Assembly: GCF_000417875.1 (NCBI RefSeq)
Contig: NW_006920879.1
Coordinates: 64,130-128,129, forward strand
DNA from: Pseudozyma flocculosa PF-1
Lineage: Eukaryota > Basidiomycota > Ustilaginomycetes > Ustilaginales > Ustilaginaceae
Length of the DNA: 64,000 bases
Direction of reading: 5' to 3'
Below the pieces are notes generated by a model, which was given only the letters and a program-made list of their open reading frames with translations, ran no database searches and was not told where the DNA came from. Made by a program: the position numbers and the translations under genes. Shown in pieces: positions 20,818 through 34,921 of the stretch. How positions within the stretch are numbered: position 1 is the stretch's first letter; each line of letters starts with the position of its first letter.

Positions 20818-22782
20818 CTAGAGCTCCTCTTCGTCGTCGTCCATCGAAGATCCACGGCTGCGCTTCGGAATGTGCCCGGACAACGTCGCCGCCGGTGCCG
20901 ATCGGACGAGATGCTGACGCTGCTGCTGCTGGGAGCCATCGCCATGGGTAGAGTTGACGGCCCTCGTCGATCCTGCCGAGGCGACCGGCCGGGCGACAGG
21001 GGTGGCGGAACGCAGAGTCGCAGGTCCAGGCCCTCCACCGACGAGCCAGCCCAGGTCCCGCTCCAGCCGGTTGCGCACCTCGTCCATCGCCTTGCGGATG
21101 ATGGCATCCTCGGGCTTGGCGCCTGCCTCGCCCGACGACGCCTGCGTGTTGACCGTGTCCAGTGCGCGCGCCCAGCCCAGCACCACCTCCTGGCCAAACA
21201 TACGGCCCTCGACATTGACCGCCCGGTCCAGCCGCTCCACCAGGATGGTCCACTGCTTGAGCAGCGCCGGCATCAGCGTCGACAGCAGCGCATCGGGCGA
21301 GACGAGCGACGTGTACGCCTCCGGGATGCGCTCCGCCAGGTTCGAGTGCTTGCTCTCACCGCCCCGCGAACTGCCGGCGACGGTCGAGTGAGAGCCGCCG
21401 CCACCACCGCCCATCGAGCCAGATGCAGCAGCCGAGCCAAAACCGAAGCCGAACGACGTCGAGGGCGCCCGGTCGAGTCGCAGTGCGCTGAATGCCAGGC
21501 TGCTCTTGGGCACGGGCGGCAGCAGAGCGTGTAGCCTCAGCACGCGCAGCGTCAGCGCGTGCAGGAAGGTAAACGTGGTCGCAGGGTGGACCTCCTCGCG
21601 CTTGGCGACGGCCTCGTCCGCGCCCGAGCCGGAGCCGCCGGCGCCGCCGCGCTTGGCGTCCAGCTCGCTGACAAAGAAGGGCAGGTAGCTGAGCGCAGCG
21701 TCCGAAAAGGCGGCCAGCGGGCCTCGGACCCGGCTCCAGGTGTACTCGTCGCGCACTCCGGCGGCGTCCCCGCCCTGGGTATAGGGGATGGCGGCGCGTA
21801 CGTTCTTTTCGGCCTCGTCCAGTGCGGCCTCGACGGTCTCGAGGGAGGGTGTTGGGAGGAGCGAGAGGATCTGGGCGCCGAGGTTGGGATCCTTGCTCTG
21901 CGCCAGGAGGTTCATGAGCATCGACAGCAGCGACGCCTTGTCGACCGAGGCTGTGGACGGCGAGGGATGAGAAGAGGAGAAGAGCAGTGGCAGGCGTGGT
22001 TAGCGTCAAACTCGAACGGGCCGGAAGATTGGAGCGGTGAGGTCGAGGGTCATGCGACACTTACCCAGCATCTTGCCGAGATCGACATCGAGGCCGGACA
22101 TGCGGCCCTTGCCGGGGCTCGACGAGGAGCGATGGGAAGAGGACGATTCCGCAGGGTGACCCCAGATCGATCGGTTGAGGCCGCTCGATGCGGCGCCCAG
22201 GTGGGTAGACGAGGGGCTGCCCTGGGATATGCCGGCACGGAGGCGTTTTGGCGCTAGCATCGACCGGGGTGCTGCAGCGAAGGTAGAATCGCCAATGCCG
22301 GGTGCGGGCCGCATGCGGGGCGATGAAGAGTGCTGGTCCATGTCCTCGTCGGCCTCGTCGGCGTCGTCGTGGTCCGAGTCGCGCCTGCGCTTGGTATCGG
22401 CCCTGCGTGGCGAGTAGGCCGGGGAGGCGGATGGCGAGGCGAATGAATGGGCCAGAGCCGAGGTGGCGGCAAAGGAGGAGTGAGAGGGGGTTGCGAGAGG
22501 TGCCTGGTTGTTGTTGCCGCCGAAGGAGGAACCGAAGCCGAAGCCGAAGCCGAGAGGGCTGGGGGCATGGTGGACCGGGGTGGCGTTGAAAGGGATCTGG
22601 TGCGCAGGGCCGGGCGAAGCTGATGCGGCGGCGGCGGCAGCGCCCGCAGACGCATACGCCGGCGAGGCGGATCTGGAAGGGGTCGAAGGCATCTGGAATG
22701 CGGTATGGCCGTTTGCGTTGTTTGCCAGCGCCGGAGGGTGGTGCAGCAAGAGGGGGGAGGATTGGTAGCTGGGGTAGGGCAT
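20818..22782 (-). CDS. Nuclear proteasome tethering factor Cut8/STS1
   Basis: Two exons, 22065-22782 and 20818-21950, joined across a 114-nt phase-1 intron, give 616 residues. Exon 1 is a disordered, Ser/Pro/Ala-rich region with a basic cluster (KRRRDSD) that could be a nuclear signal. Exon 2 holds the conserved Cut8 fold: SVDKASLLSMLMNLLAQ, ALSYLPFFVSELDA, LLSTLMPALLKQWTILVERLDRAVNVEGRMFGQEVVLGWARAL and RDLGWLVGGG. Cut8/STS1 anchors 26S proteasomes at the nucleus and is short-lived. The protein is about twice the size of the yeast ones because of the exon-1 tail and the low-complexity C-terminus ending in SMDDDEEEL. It is divergent from the CIA30 gene. Confidence 0.9.
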
Positions 22783-23739
22783 GGTTCCAGATGTCGCGTG
22801 GCAAGGTGGAAGGTGAAAGATGGGCCCCAAGAGAGGGGCAGAGGCAGAGGGCAGGAAAGAGCCCGTTGCGCGCAGTGGCGGATGGCCAGCTGGCTGAACG
22901 TGGATAAGCGAGGCGGGGGCTGTCTTTTCGCTTTCGATGGACGCCACCCGGACGGGGAGACAAGGGGGCCTGAGGTGGACGGGCTGGCTCTGGGAGTGGA
23001 GTGGAGTGAGCGCCAGGGTCGGAGGAGCGTGCCGCGAGGAGCGGGCGAGGATGCGGGGGGGATGAAAAAGGGCGCCGAGAGTCGAGGATGGCGGTGATGG
23101 CGGTGAGGGTGGTGATGATGGTAGTGATGGGTGGGTGGGTGGCCTGGCCAGGCAGGGAAAGGGCTTGCGTGTTGGCCGGCTGGCTGGCGCAGCAGCAGCC
23201 AAGCCAAGCCTGCTTGCGTCCGTCTGTGTGGGTGTGGCTGGGCCTGCCTGGTTGCCGGGCTGGCCTGTGAGCTGCGCCCAAGCCCAAAATTTTTGGCGCG
23301 GAGGTGGGGGGGGCCAAAGGGGGGCCTGCCCGCCCGCCTGTGTTGGTCCAAGGATCCACGCCGGCGTAGGCCCCGGGCGGGGCGGCGTGGCGTGGCGTGC
23401 CCGCTCGCCTGCCTGCGATCACAGGCCAAATCCAAAAATCAAAATCCAGGGCGGCCGGGCCAAGGCAAGGGTCGGTCCCCAACCTCCACAACCAACCTCG
23501 AGCCAGCCCGCCAGCCCGCCCGCCAGCCCGTCAGCCGGCCAAGGGGAAAAGAGAAGACCCGACAGTGAGCCAGGGCCACGGCCTCGGAGGGTGTGTAATC
23601 CAGGCCGGCCTTGCCTCACGCACCCACCCACCGGCCATTCGGCTCTCGCTCTGCTCTCGGCCACCATCTCTCCTCGCTCGACTGCCCTTCCCCTCTTGGA
23701 CCTCCAGCAAGCAAGCAAGCAAGCGCCAACTGCCCCACC
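22783..23739. other. Divergent promoter region Cut8 / CIA30
   Basis: This region is rich in CCAGCC and GCCTGC words, with a (GCAA)n run at about 23708-23724. The CIA30-side frame is open through much of it but without conserved sequence, so I treat it as non-coding. Confidence 0.55.
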
Positions 23740-25093
23740 ATGTCGTTCGCAAAGGCCTTTGGTCAGGCCATCCAGCGCTCCATCGAGATGGCCAGAGACG
23801 AGACTGCAAAGAGTGCATAGCCTTTCGCCCGGATTGCCGCAGACCAAGCCTAGCTCTGACCTGGCTGCTCTCTGTCGCTCCCCTCCCGCCCCCCCCCCCC
23901 CCCTTCCCCAATCTACTCCAGTCATGAGGATGGAAATCTCGCCCAACTCGGCCAACCAGGGGGCCCTCCTCATCTACGCCCTCACCTCGCCCCAGCACCT
24001 CGCCAACTTTGCCACGGGCGCGGATTCGGACATCGGCGGCCTCTCCCAGTGCCGCCTCGCCCTCGACGACGCATCAAAGGGTCGCTTCTACGGCACCCTC
24101 AGCTCACAGGTGCCCAGGGGCGCTAAAATCGAGCGCAGCGGTTATGCCGGCTTCCGCAACCGCAACCGCCCCACCCTCTTCGGCAACCAGTGCTGGGATA
24201 CGACCGTCCACCCTTACCTCGCCCTCCGCGTCCGCAATCGGCTCGCCAAGCGGCCCATTGTGCCCGGTAGCGCCTCTGCGGCCGCCGAGGCACCATCCGC
24301 CTCGACGCCCGCCTCGTCCTCTGCCTCGGCTCGCGACGACACCGGCGCACCGTCCACCGCGGCCGGCGGTCACTCGCTGCGCGCCGCCATCCACGCAAAC
24401 GATCCCTCGGGTCCCGCCGCATCTCGCGCCATCCATGCCCTCGGCCTCGGCAGAAAGGAGCCGCCGGGACCCAAGTTTTTCGTCAATATCCAGACTGACG
24501 GTCCCGTCACCAGCGACCTCTTCCAGCACCGCCTCTACCTCGACGAGACAAAGGGTGCCGACTGGCAGACGGTGATCGTGAGTAGCGCAGCGCATCGCAG
24601 CCCAGCAAGCCTCTGTCACTCCTCGGACCTTGCTCGCTTGCTGACTCAACCTCTTGCATCTTGACGGCTGCCCACCGATGGTCCTGCCTCGCCTCCATGC
24701 TCACTTCTGTCCTCCTGATCCACACAGATCCCGCTCGACGACTTTGTACTGACCAACACGGGCCAGGTGTCCAACTCGCAGCTGTCGATGATGCGCGAAA
24801 AGATCCGGACAGTGGGCATCTCGGCGGTGCTCGATGTCCCCACGCCGCCCTCGGCCAACCCGGCGCCCAGGAAGGACTCGCCCCCGTCGGCCCTCTCGCG
24901 CGATGTCAGCCGCCGCTCGGACGATGCCGAGGATGACTGGGCCGTCGACGGTGGCCTGCGCAGCGACGGCGGCGTCGACGAGGCGCAGCGTGGCAGCAAG
25001 CGCGGGACGACGTTCAACTTTGACCTCGGCATCGAGTCGGTGCACGCCATTGGCGAGATCCACGAGGCAGAGGCGCTCGCCAGCGCCAGCTAA
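23740..25093 (+). CDS. Complex I intermediate-associated protein 30 (CIA30/NDUFAF1 family)
   Basis: Three exons, 23740-23812, 23922-24577 and 24728-25093, give 1,095 nt and 364 residues. Exon 1 encodes MSFAKAFGQAIQRSIEMARD and joins in phase 1 to MRMEISPNSANQGALLIYAL. The first donor is GTGCAT, weaker than usual, and the intron ends after a long poly-C tract. The CIA30 domain shows ATGADSDIGGLSQCRLALDD, RGAKIERSGYAGFRN, FFVNIQTDGPVTSDLFQHRLYL, WQTVI-IPLDDFVLTN and GISAVLDV. An Ala/Ser/Pro-rich insert of about 70 residues interrupts it. NDUFAF1-type proteins assist complex I assembly in mitochondria, although no strong presequence is visible here. An alternative start at 23924 without intron 1 would lose the N-terminal helix. 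Confidence 0.88.
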
Positions 25094-25955
25094 AGGTCCC
25101 GGGCATCGCCATCGCCCTTTGTAATTTGTACCGTCGTTGGAGCCGTTGCGAGATCCATTGTGTTGCACTCCGTCGCGCTGCCTGTCGTCGTCGAAGCTGC
25201 GGATGGCAGCAAGAGCGGCGTGCGTGCATGCCAGCAGCCAGGTGGAGAGAGCAGGGGTTCAGCCAGCAATTGGGAGGTGCTGGTCCAGGCGAGCGGCTTT
25301 TTCGGCTCCGTGCCAGGCGGGGGTCGCAGCGGAAAATCGAGACGGGAAGCGCGAGGTCGCGGTTGAGCCAGGCGGGTCTGTCGCGTTAAGTGGTCGGCGG
25401 ACGCGGCGAGCGCGTAAATTGCAGGCGAAGGTGCCTTGCCTGGCAGGCCAGGGCTTGAGGGACCGCGTGCGGAAAGCGAGAGAGCGATGGCGGCAGAGGG
25501 GAGGCCAGGCAGCAGGGCCTGCGCCGTCCGTCTGGGAAACGACCAACCGACCAACACACAAGCAGCAAGCGGCTGCTGCCAGGTCCCGCCGCAACGAGGG
25601 CCGCAACGAGCGAGGGCCCACCACGGCCTCCTTCCCCTCTCTTCCCCTCCCCCCCTCTCTGCCATCACACCCGCATCGCCCTCCTCTCTCTCCTCCTTCT
25701 TTCCCTCCCTCTCCGCTTCTCATCCCGTCACTCTGTCTGCCTTTCTCCAACGCCTTGCTCGACCACTCGCTCCCGCTCCGTTCCTTTGCCCTGCCGGGCG
25801 TTGCTCTCCTCGCTCTCAACGCACGGCTTCCACCCCACTTCTACCACTGAATCGCATCTCGGACTGCCACACAAGGACAAGACGCCCCAGTTGAGGCAGC
25901 CAAGTCAAGGTCCCATCACCCCGTCGCCGCTGCTGCCACCGCCGCCGCCATCGAG
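25094..25955. other. Intergenic region CIA30 / MCM3
   Basis: This is the MCM3 promoter side. A pyrimidine-rich CCTCTC tract (about 25630-25760) lies 200-330 bp before the ATG, as is common in fungal promoters. No gene is seen. Confidence 0.55.
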
Positions 25956-28896
<2,941 letters not shown>

Positions 28897-29406
28897 CGGA
28901 GGGCCGCCCGCGCGCCCGCTCGCCCGACCCGCTGCTTGCTGTACTTTATCTCGATTGATGAGGGTTTGTTTTTTCTTTGCTGGGATCTTCCCATGGTAAT
29001 GGCTAGCTCGTTGTACGATTATGGCGTGGTGGGTTGCGTGGGTGATGGTAAGCGGCGGGTCGAGAAGGAGCGCGGAGCGGACCGGGGGGCCAGGCCCAGC
29101 CAAGCCCAGCTGAGCCCGGCTGGACGATGCGGGGACGCGGGGGCCAGCGGCGTTGGGCAGAGGGGCGGGTAGGGGCGGGCAGGCCGGAGCGAGGTGCAGA
29201 TGCATGTGGAGTCGAGTTGGAGTTGGGTTGGGCGATCGCCGTGCGGGCCAGCAGCCCCTCGTACCCCACATTCCACTCTTCGACCTCGACCACCACCACC
29301 ACCACCCGCTGTCACCATCACACTACTCTTGCCGAAATCGATACGCGCCACCACCACCCACAATCACTTCCGCCACGGCCCCGCGCCCTGCTCGAGCCTC
29401 GCCGCC
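28897..29406. other. Intergenic region MCM3 / VID28
   Basis: This holds the 3' end of MCM3 and the VID28 promoter side. Nothing else is seen. Confidence 0.55.
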
Positions 29407-32400
29407 ATGACGCTCAACACCTTCCTCGCCCATCCAGGCCCACCATCCCTGGCCGGTGCACCCTCCAGCGCCGATTCCAGCACCCTCAGCGACCCATCGC
29501 TCCACTACAGCCCGCACTCTGCAGCCACCGTAATCGAGCGCCTGCGAACCATCCGCAACTCCATCATCGGCTCCCGCACCAAAAAGTCGAGCCTGGTCAA
29601 CACGGCATCCATGCACGACTTTGTCCACCTCCTCCGCATCGACCTCGCATCGTCGCCCCACGCGCTCGAAATTGTCGCCCTCGCGTCCACCATCGTCGCT
29701 TCCCTCTCCAACACACCCGCACCGCACACTCTCCTTCAGCTCCTCCGCGCAGGCATACACGACGCCCTCATCGACTCGCTAAAGGCGCTCGTGGACCACC
29801 TCGCAAACACGGGCCACCACTTCCTCGCCACCACCACGGCCGCCGCCGCCGCAACCACCGGCCCGCTGAAGCTCCTCGAGGCCGTCCTCAGGGCACTCCG
29901 CTCCATCCTCCTCGCCATCGCAGACGGCCTCTCGGCCAGCCCGCGCTGGGGCATCGGCTCCGCCTGGGGCACCAGCTCCGTCTCCTCGGGTGTCGCCATC
30001 CCCGCCGCACACCCAGGCCCAGGCGGTCTCAAGGTGGTCGGCATCAGCAGCAGAGAGTCGCGCCTGCCCTCCGCCACCCATCGTCCCCGCGATGTCACCA
30101 TGGCCAGCGCCAGCTCCGAAGACCTCCGCGCGCAGCGCAAGCGGCTCAACAACAACACCGAGCTCGACCAGCTGCGCGAGCTCAGGAGCCTCTCTCGCTC
30201 CTTTCTCACCGCCGTCTACTCGCCTCAAAACCTGCCCTACCTCGTCGGCCCGCTCTTCATCTCGCGCATCCCCCTCCAGGGCCCCGCCAAGCTGCCGCGT
30301 CCTCAGAGCCCCGCCACTGCATCCGCGGGCGGCCTTCGCGACGTCGCCATGCACTCGCGCGCCTCGTCCTCGGTCGGAATGTCGAGCCCAGCACTCGGCG
30401 CCACTGCCGAGCTACTCGATGGCAAGGCCAGCGCCACTCTCACCGGCAACGGTGCCATGGTCGATGTCGACGAGCTGCCCCTTGCCACGCGCTCCAAGAT
30501 CCTCAGCATCACCGAGATGGTCTGCGCCACCATCGCCGGGACCGTCTACATACCCGGTCACTCTGGAGGGCGTGCCACTGCCTCTAGGCGAGCAGACTCG
30601 GCTCCGGCTGCCGCCGAGTCGCCGGACAGGGAGCTCGCCGAGCGACGCGAACGGCTGCTTGACTTTGCAGCCAGCGACAGCCCCTACCTGCACCCTTCGC
30701 AGCGGCCAGCGGGGCAGAGCTCAACGTCGGCCACGGACCTGCCCGGCAATGGCGATGGCGAGGCTCGAGGAAGAAGCCACCAGGACGCCGATGTGCGCGG
30801 ATCCTCGGGCTTCCAGGCCGAGCTGATCCGCAAGGGCTCGCGGTCGAGGTCTAGGATCAAGGAAGCCACCCACGGCGGTAACGGCAGCATCAGCGGCGAT
30901 GCTGGCCACCTGCCGCTGTGGGAGGAGGAGGAGGCGAGCCTCGATCGCGCCGGGGCCGGCGCCGGCGACGACGAGGGCCCTGCCACGGTGCTTTCGGTGC
31001 TGCTGGCCGCCTCCGAGTGCGGCTTTTCCAAGGTCCAGGAGGCCGCGCTGTGGTGCCTGGCGGAGCTGACGCGCGAGAACGCCGACGCCTCGATCCGGCT
31101 GTTCCGCTTTAGCACGCCCTCGGGCACCCTGCCGACGTCGATGCTCCTCAACCTGCGCCGCGCCATGAGCCCCGGCGTCCGGCTCGCTGCCTTTTGCTGC
31201 CTGGCCCACATCATCAAGGTGCACCCGTTTACGCCCAGGACGAATCAGTGCGTCCTCGAGGTGCTGATCGAGCTGCTCGACCAGAAGGCGGTCACCGCGT
31301 CGGGCGCCGCGTCGGGCGCCGCGTCGTCGTTGTCGTCATTGTCGTCGACGGCGTCGCCGACGGCATCGCTGCAGGCTCAGAGCCAGGTGCAGATCCAGGT
31401 GCAGGCGGCCTTTGCCATTGCCAGGCTGGTGGCCGACGAGCCGGAGCTGCAGACGCTGGCGGCAGACAACTACGACGCGCTCGGCAAGCTCACGGCGCTT
31501 CTGGATCGGGCGTGCAGCCAGAGCGGCGAGGCAGAGTCGTCGAGCTCGTCTCCCGCGCTGCGGCCGTCTGGCGGCGGCTTTGCCAACCCGACCATGGGGA
31601 CCGCGCCGCCCGCCGTCGACGAAGGGCTGATCCGGCTGCGCGAGGCGTGCCTGAGTGCCATGGCCGCGCTCACGTTCCAGCAGGACGAGCTGCGCCGCCG
31701 CGCCGTCGACACGTGCACGCCGTCGGTCCTGTCGATGCTGGTGCCCTGCCTCACGTTCCCGGCGCTCGGGGTGCGCGTGGCGGCGTGCCGGCTGACGCGC
31801 GCCCTGTCGCGCAGCATCTCGATCCTGCGCACGTCGCTCGTCGACGCCGGCATCGCCGCCAAGCTGGTGGGCCTCATCAACGACGAGGACGAGGACGAGG
31901 CGGTCAAGGTCGAGGCGACGGCGGCCATCTGCAACCTCATGACCGATTTCAGTCCGATGCGCAAGCTGGTCATGGAGCAGGGCGGGCTGGACCGCCTCGT
32001 CGCCTTTGCCCACGGTCGGCTGCACGGACCGGCGACGTCGGTTGAGGCGACGAGCAGCCCAGATTCGGGCGCGTGCGCGAGTGCGGATGCGGCGTGCCAG
32101 GATCTGCGGCTGAACGCGCTGTGGGCGCTCAAGAACATGCTGTGGAAGTGCGAAAAGCTCGCCAAGGTCGAGGTGCTGGACAAGCTCGGGTGGGACTTTG
32201 TCGTGGCGCAGGCGCTCGACGGCGAGATGGTGATGCGGGAGCAGGCGCTCAACATCCTGCGCAACGCGGCGGTGGGCACGTCGGACGACGTCGAGATGGT
32301 CGTCTGCGGCGTCGGGGGCGGCGGCGGCGGCGACGGGGGCGAGAGGCTGATGGACCTGCTGGAGAAGACGATCTGGGAGTGCAAGGACGCGGGTGTTGAG

Positions 32401-33138
32401 GGCGCGTCGACGCTCGAGCAGACGGCGTGCCTGCTCGTCAACCTGGCCACGGGCAGCGACCGGCACAAGCGGCTGCTGCTGCGCAGGCCCAACCTGCTCG
32501 ACGCCCTCGTCTTTTTCTCGGTGGGTACCGCCAGCTGGCGGGCGGGGCAGGCGGTCAATGAGAGGGAGTCCGGGCGCTGACGCATCCCATCTCCTCCCCC
32601 TTCCCCCTTCTCTTGGGCGGCGTGGCTGCACTGCACTACAGAACCACCCGTGGAAGGAGATCCGGTGCGCGTCGGCCAAGTGCATCTCTAATCTCCTCTT
32701 CCGACCCTCGATGGCCGTCGGCGAGGGGAGCCGGAGCGACAACGGAGAAGGTGAGCATGCCGCAGCCGCAGTGATGTGTCGGCAGCCATCTGCCCCGCTA
32801 TCGTTTCCGACTGGATCCCTCTGCGACCATCCTCTGACAATCACTTGCACTTGTGCCCCCTCCCTCCTCTTCTCCCTTTTCTTCCTCGCCCGCCCGCCGT
32901 GCACGCAGAAGTGGTGGTGGAAGCGACGAACCGGCTGCGTTCATTCGGCATCGAGGAGCGCCTGCGCTCCCTCTGCACCGACGCGGAACTCGACGTGGCC
33001 GAAAAGGCGCGTGTCGCGCTCAAACGCTTTGAGCTCGCCCTCGCCTCTGCCTCTGCCGCCGCATCTGCATCTGCATCTGCCGTCTCCGTCTCTGCACCCG
33101 GCGGCGGCGGTGTCTCGACGTCGTTTGGGTCCATTTAG
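29407..33138 (+). CDS. Armadillo-repeat subunit of the GID/CTLH ubiquitin ligase (VID28/GID5, ARMC8-like)
   Basis: Three exons, 29407-32520, 32642-32750 and 32909-33138, give 3,453 nt and 1,150 residues with phases 0 and 1. The start follows the family pattern: ERLRTIRNSIIGSRTKKSSLVN, then many ARM-type helices (SECGFSKVQEAALWCLAELTREN, FPALGVRVAACRLTRALSRSI, KVEATAAICNLMTDFSPMRKLVMEQGGL, LRLNALWALKNMLWK). The end is RSFGIEERLRSL and DVAEKARVALKRFE. GID5 bridges the substrate receptor to the catalytic core of the GID E3 ligase, which in yeast degrades gluconeogenic enzymes. Ser-rich insertions near 330-480 lengthen it compared with yeast Vid28. The frame is open upstream to 29194, but I take the ATG at 29407 because the family homology starts just after it. 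Confidence 0.88.
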
Positions 33139-34921
33139 ATTGCGATTGCGATTGCGTCGGTGCAGATCAGACGGGGGCGGGGCCGTATTGCACTCTTGTA
33201 CAACACGAACGAATGATGAAGGATGGATTGGCTCGACGATTTGCATTGGCGGGTGTCGTTTGTCATGTAGGTTATGGCTTTGGCTTTCGATCGTGTCGGG
33301 TCGGGTCGAGTCGAGTCTTGTCATCGCGTCCCGCCCGTCCCTCTATCCAGCCGCCGTCCAGGCGCATCGGACGATCTGTTGAAGAGGTGAAGTCAGCGCC
33401 GGCGCCTGCGGCTGCCGTCGCGGCAGAGTATGTGGCTGAGGCTGGAGCTGAGGCGGGTAGGGACCAACTGAAAAGCGAAGCCTAATCGAGCTGGTCCGGG
33501 GTTGATGGTACGGTGGTGGGACCGCGTTGTCATCGACCGGGCCCGAGGGCAGGCGAAGACTTTTTCACATTGAATTTCCGGCTTGCTCCCTTTGCGATTC
33601 GAGCTGAGCGGATGGCGTTGCGATGTCGGAGGGTCGGTCACGTTCGCTCGTGCGAGGGCGCAGCACCAATGGCCTGGCCTGCTACAGTATGGTCTGGCTG
33701 CGGCGTTCATCACGCAATCCACAACGGGTCGATGGGTCAGAGCCCAGGGTCGAGGGTGGCAGCCATATTGAGACACGTCCCCAACGAGGCTGCCGGACCG
33801 GCGGAAGGAGCGGGAAGGGGTTACGCGCGGATCCACCTGTCACGCCGCCACTAGCTCGGCACGGCAATGGTAAGATAGGGATAGGGTTTCGCATCCCCTT
33901 CCCGGTCTTGATCTTGCCCCGCTTGTCCCCTCGATTCAATAGATTCGCCTCTGATGGCGCTCAAAGGCCCCCCCACCTTGGGTCGTACCGTCAAGGTTCT
34001 AACGAAGAAGGGGGAGCGGATCAGAAGATGTCCCGGTCGATGGACGGCGAGTGCGAGCCTAGGCGAGACGAATCAATTCCGTCTCTAACTAATCTGTCGT
34101 CGTTCCACGCCGGATCGACACGCCCTTGGCGTACGTGTCTCTTTGCCACCGTAGGGCGCGGTGGGGTTCAGGGCAACGAGACGAAGCCGAAGCCAGCGCC
34201 AGCGCCAGCGCCAGCGCCAGCGCCAGCGCCAACTGTGCCGGGTTGCGAGTCGATGTGCGTGCATGGACCGAACCGCCACAACGGCGCGCGGTCCATACGG
34301 ACCGACCGCCGTTCTGGTAGCGCACCGATGCCGACGCCGGTACTTATCCGCCGCACGGTCCCGGGATCGGTACGGTGCGGCGTCTTGGTCAAGCTCCGTG
34401 ACGCTCCCCGCGCCTCGTCGTGACATGATGCTGCGGTCTGGCTGGCTGCGAGCGTACCGCACCGTACCGGATAGGGCGGCACGGTTGATCTTGCTCGCCG
34501 CATTTCAGCCTTGACACACCCCGCCCCTTTCCTACCGCCGGTCCGTTCGACCCCATGCGCCGCTAGACAGGTATCAGAAGCCAACGCAGCGCGGGACGGC
34601 GTCCACATCGGTGCCCGTTGACCCGCCAGGCTGCCTTGCACAGCAATCTCGGACCCAACCCCACCAACCGGCGGTGCAGCGGGCGTCGCGCCCACTCATG
34701 CTCTCCTTTGTTTCGCTGGCTGGCACCGGCGCTGCCAAGCTCGGAGGAGCTTTCCAGCCAAGGTTACAATCTTGCCTTCGCCCACCCGCCCCTCCGGCAT
34801 CTAGCAACTCTCGACGAAGACGGAGCCTGCCTCGCTCGGCGCTTCCCGTCCGTACTTGCCCCCTCTTCAAGGCGCGACAAACGGACGGAGATAGCAAGCA
34901 GCCCAGATCCATACATATCTC
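33139..34921. other. Large intergenic region
   Basis: About 1.8 kb without a supported gene. Frames are short and unconserved on both strands. A (GCCAGC)n array lies near 34200. Confidence 0.55.
34192..34230. repeat. (GCCAGC)n hexamer array
   Basis: About six and a half exact copies of GCCAGC in intergenic DNA. Confidence 0.85.

Noticed and set aside
23135..23921. Upstream extension of the CIA30 reading frame
   Set aside because: Open but Pro/Ala/Gly low complexity. A short spliced first exon gives a better family-like N-terminus.
31336..32904. 522-codon frame antisense to VID28
   Set aside because: It crosses the introns and the ARM repeats of the plus-strand gene and is Arg/His-rich without domains.
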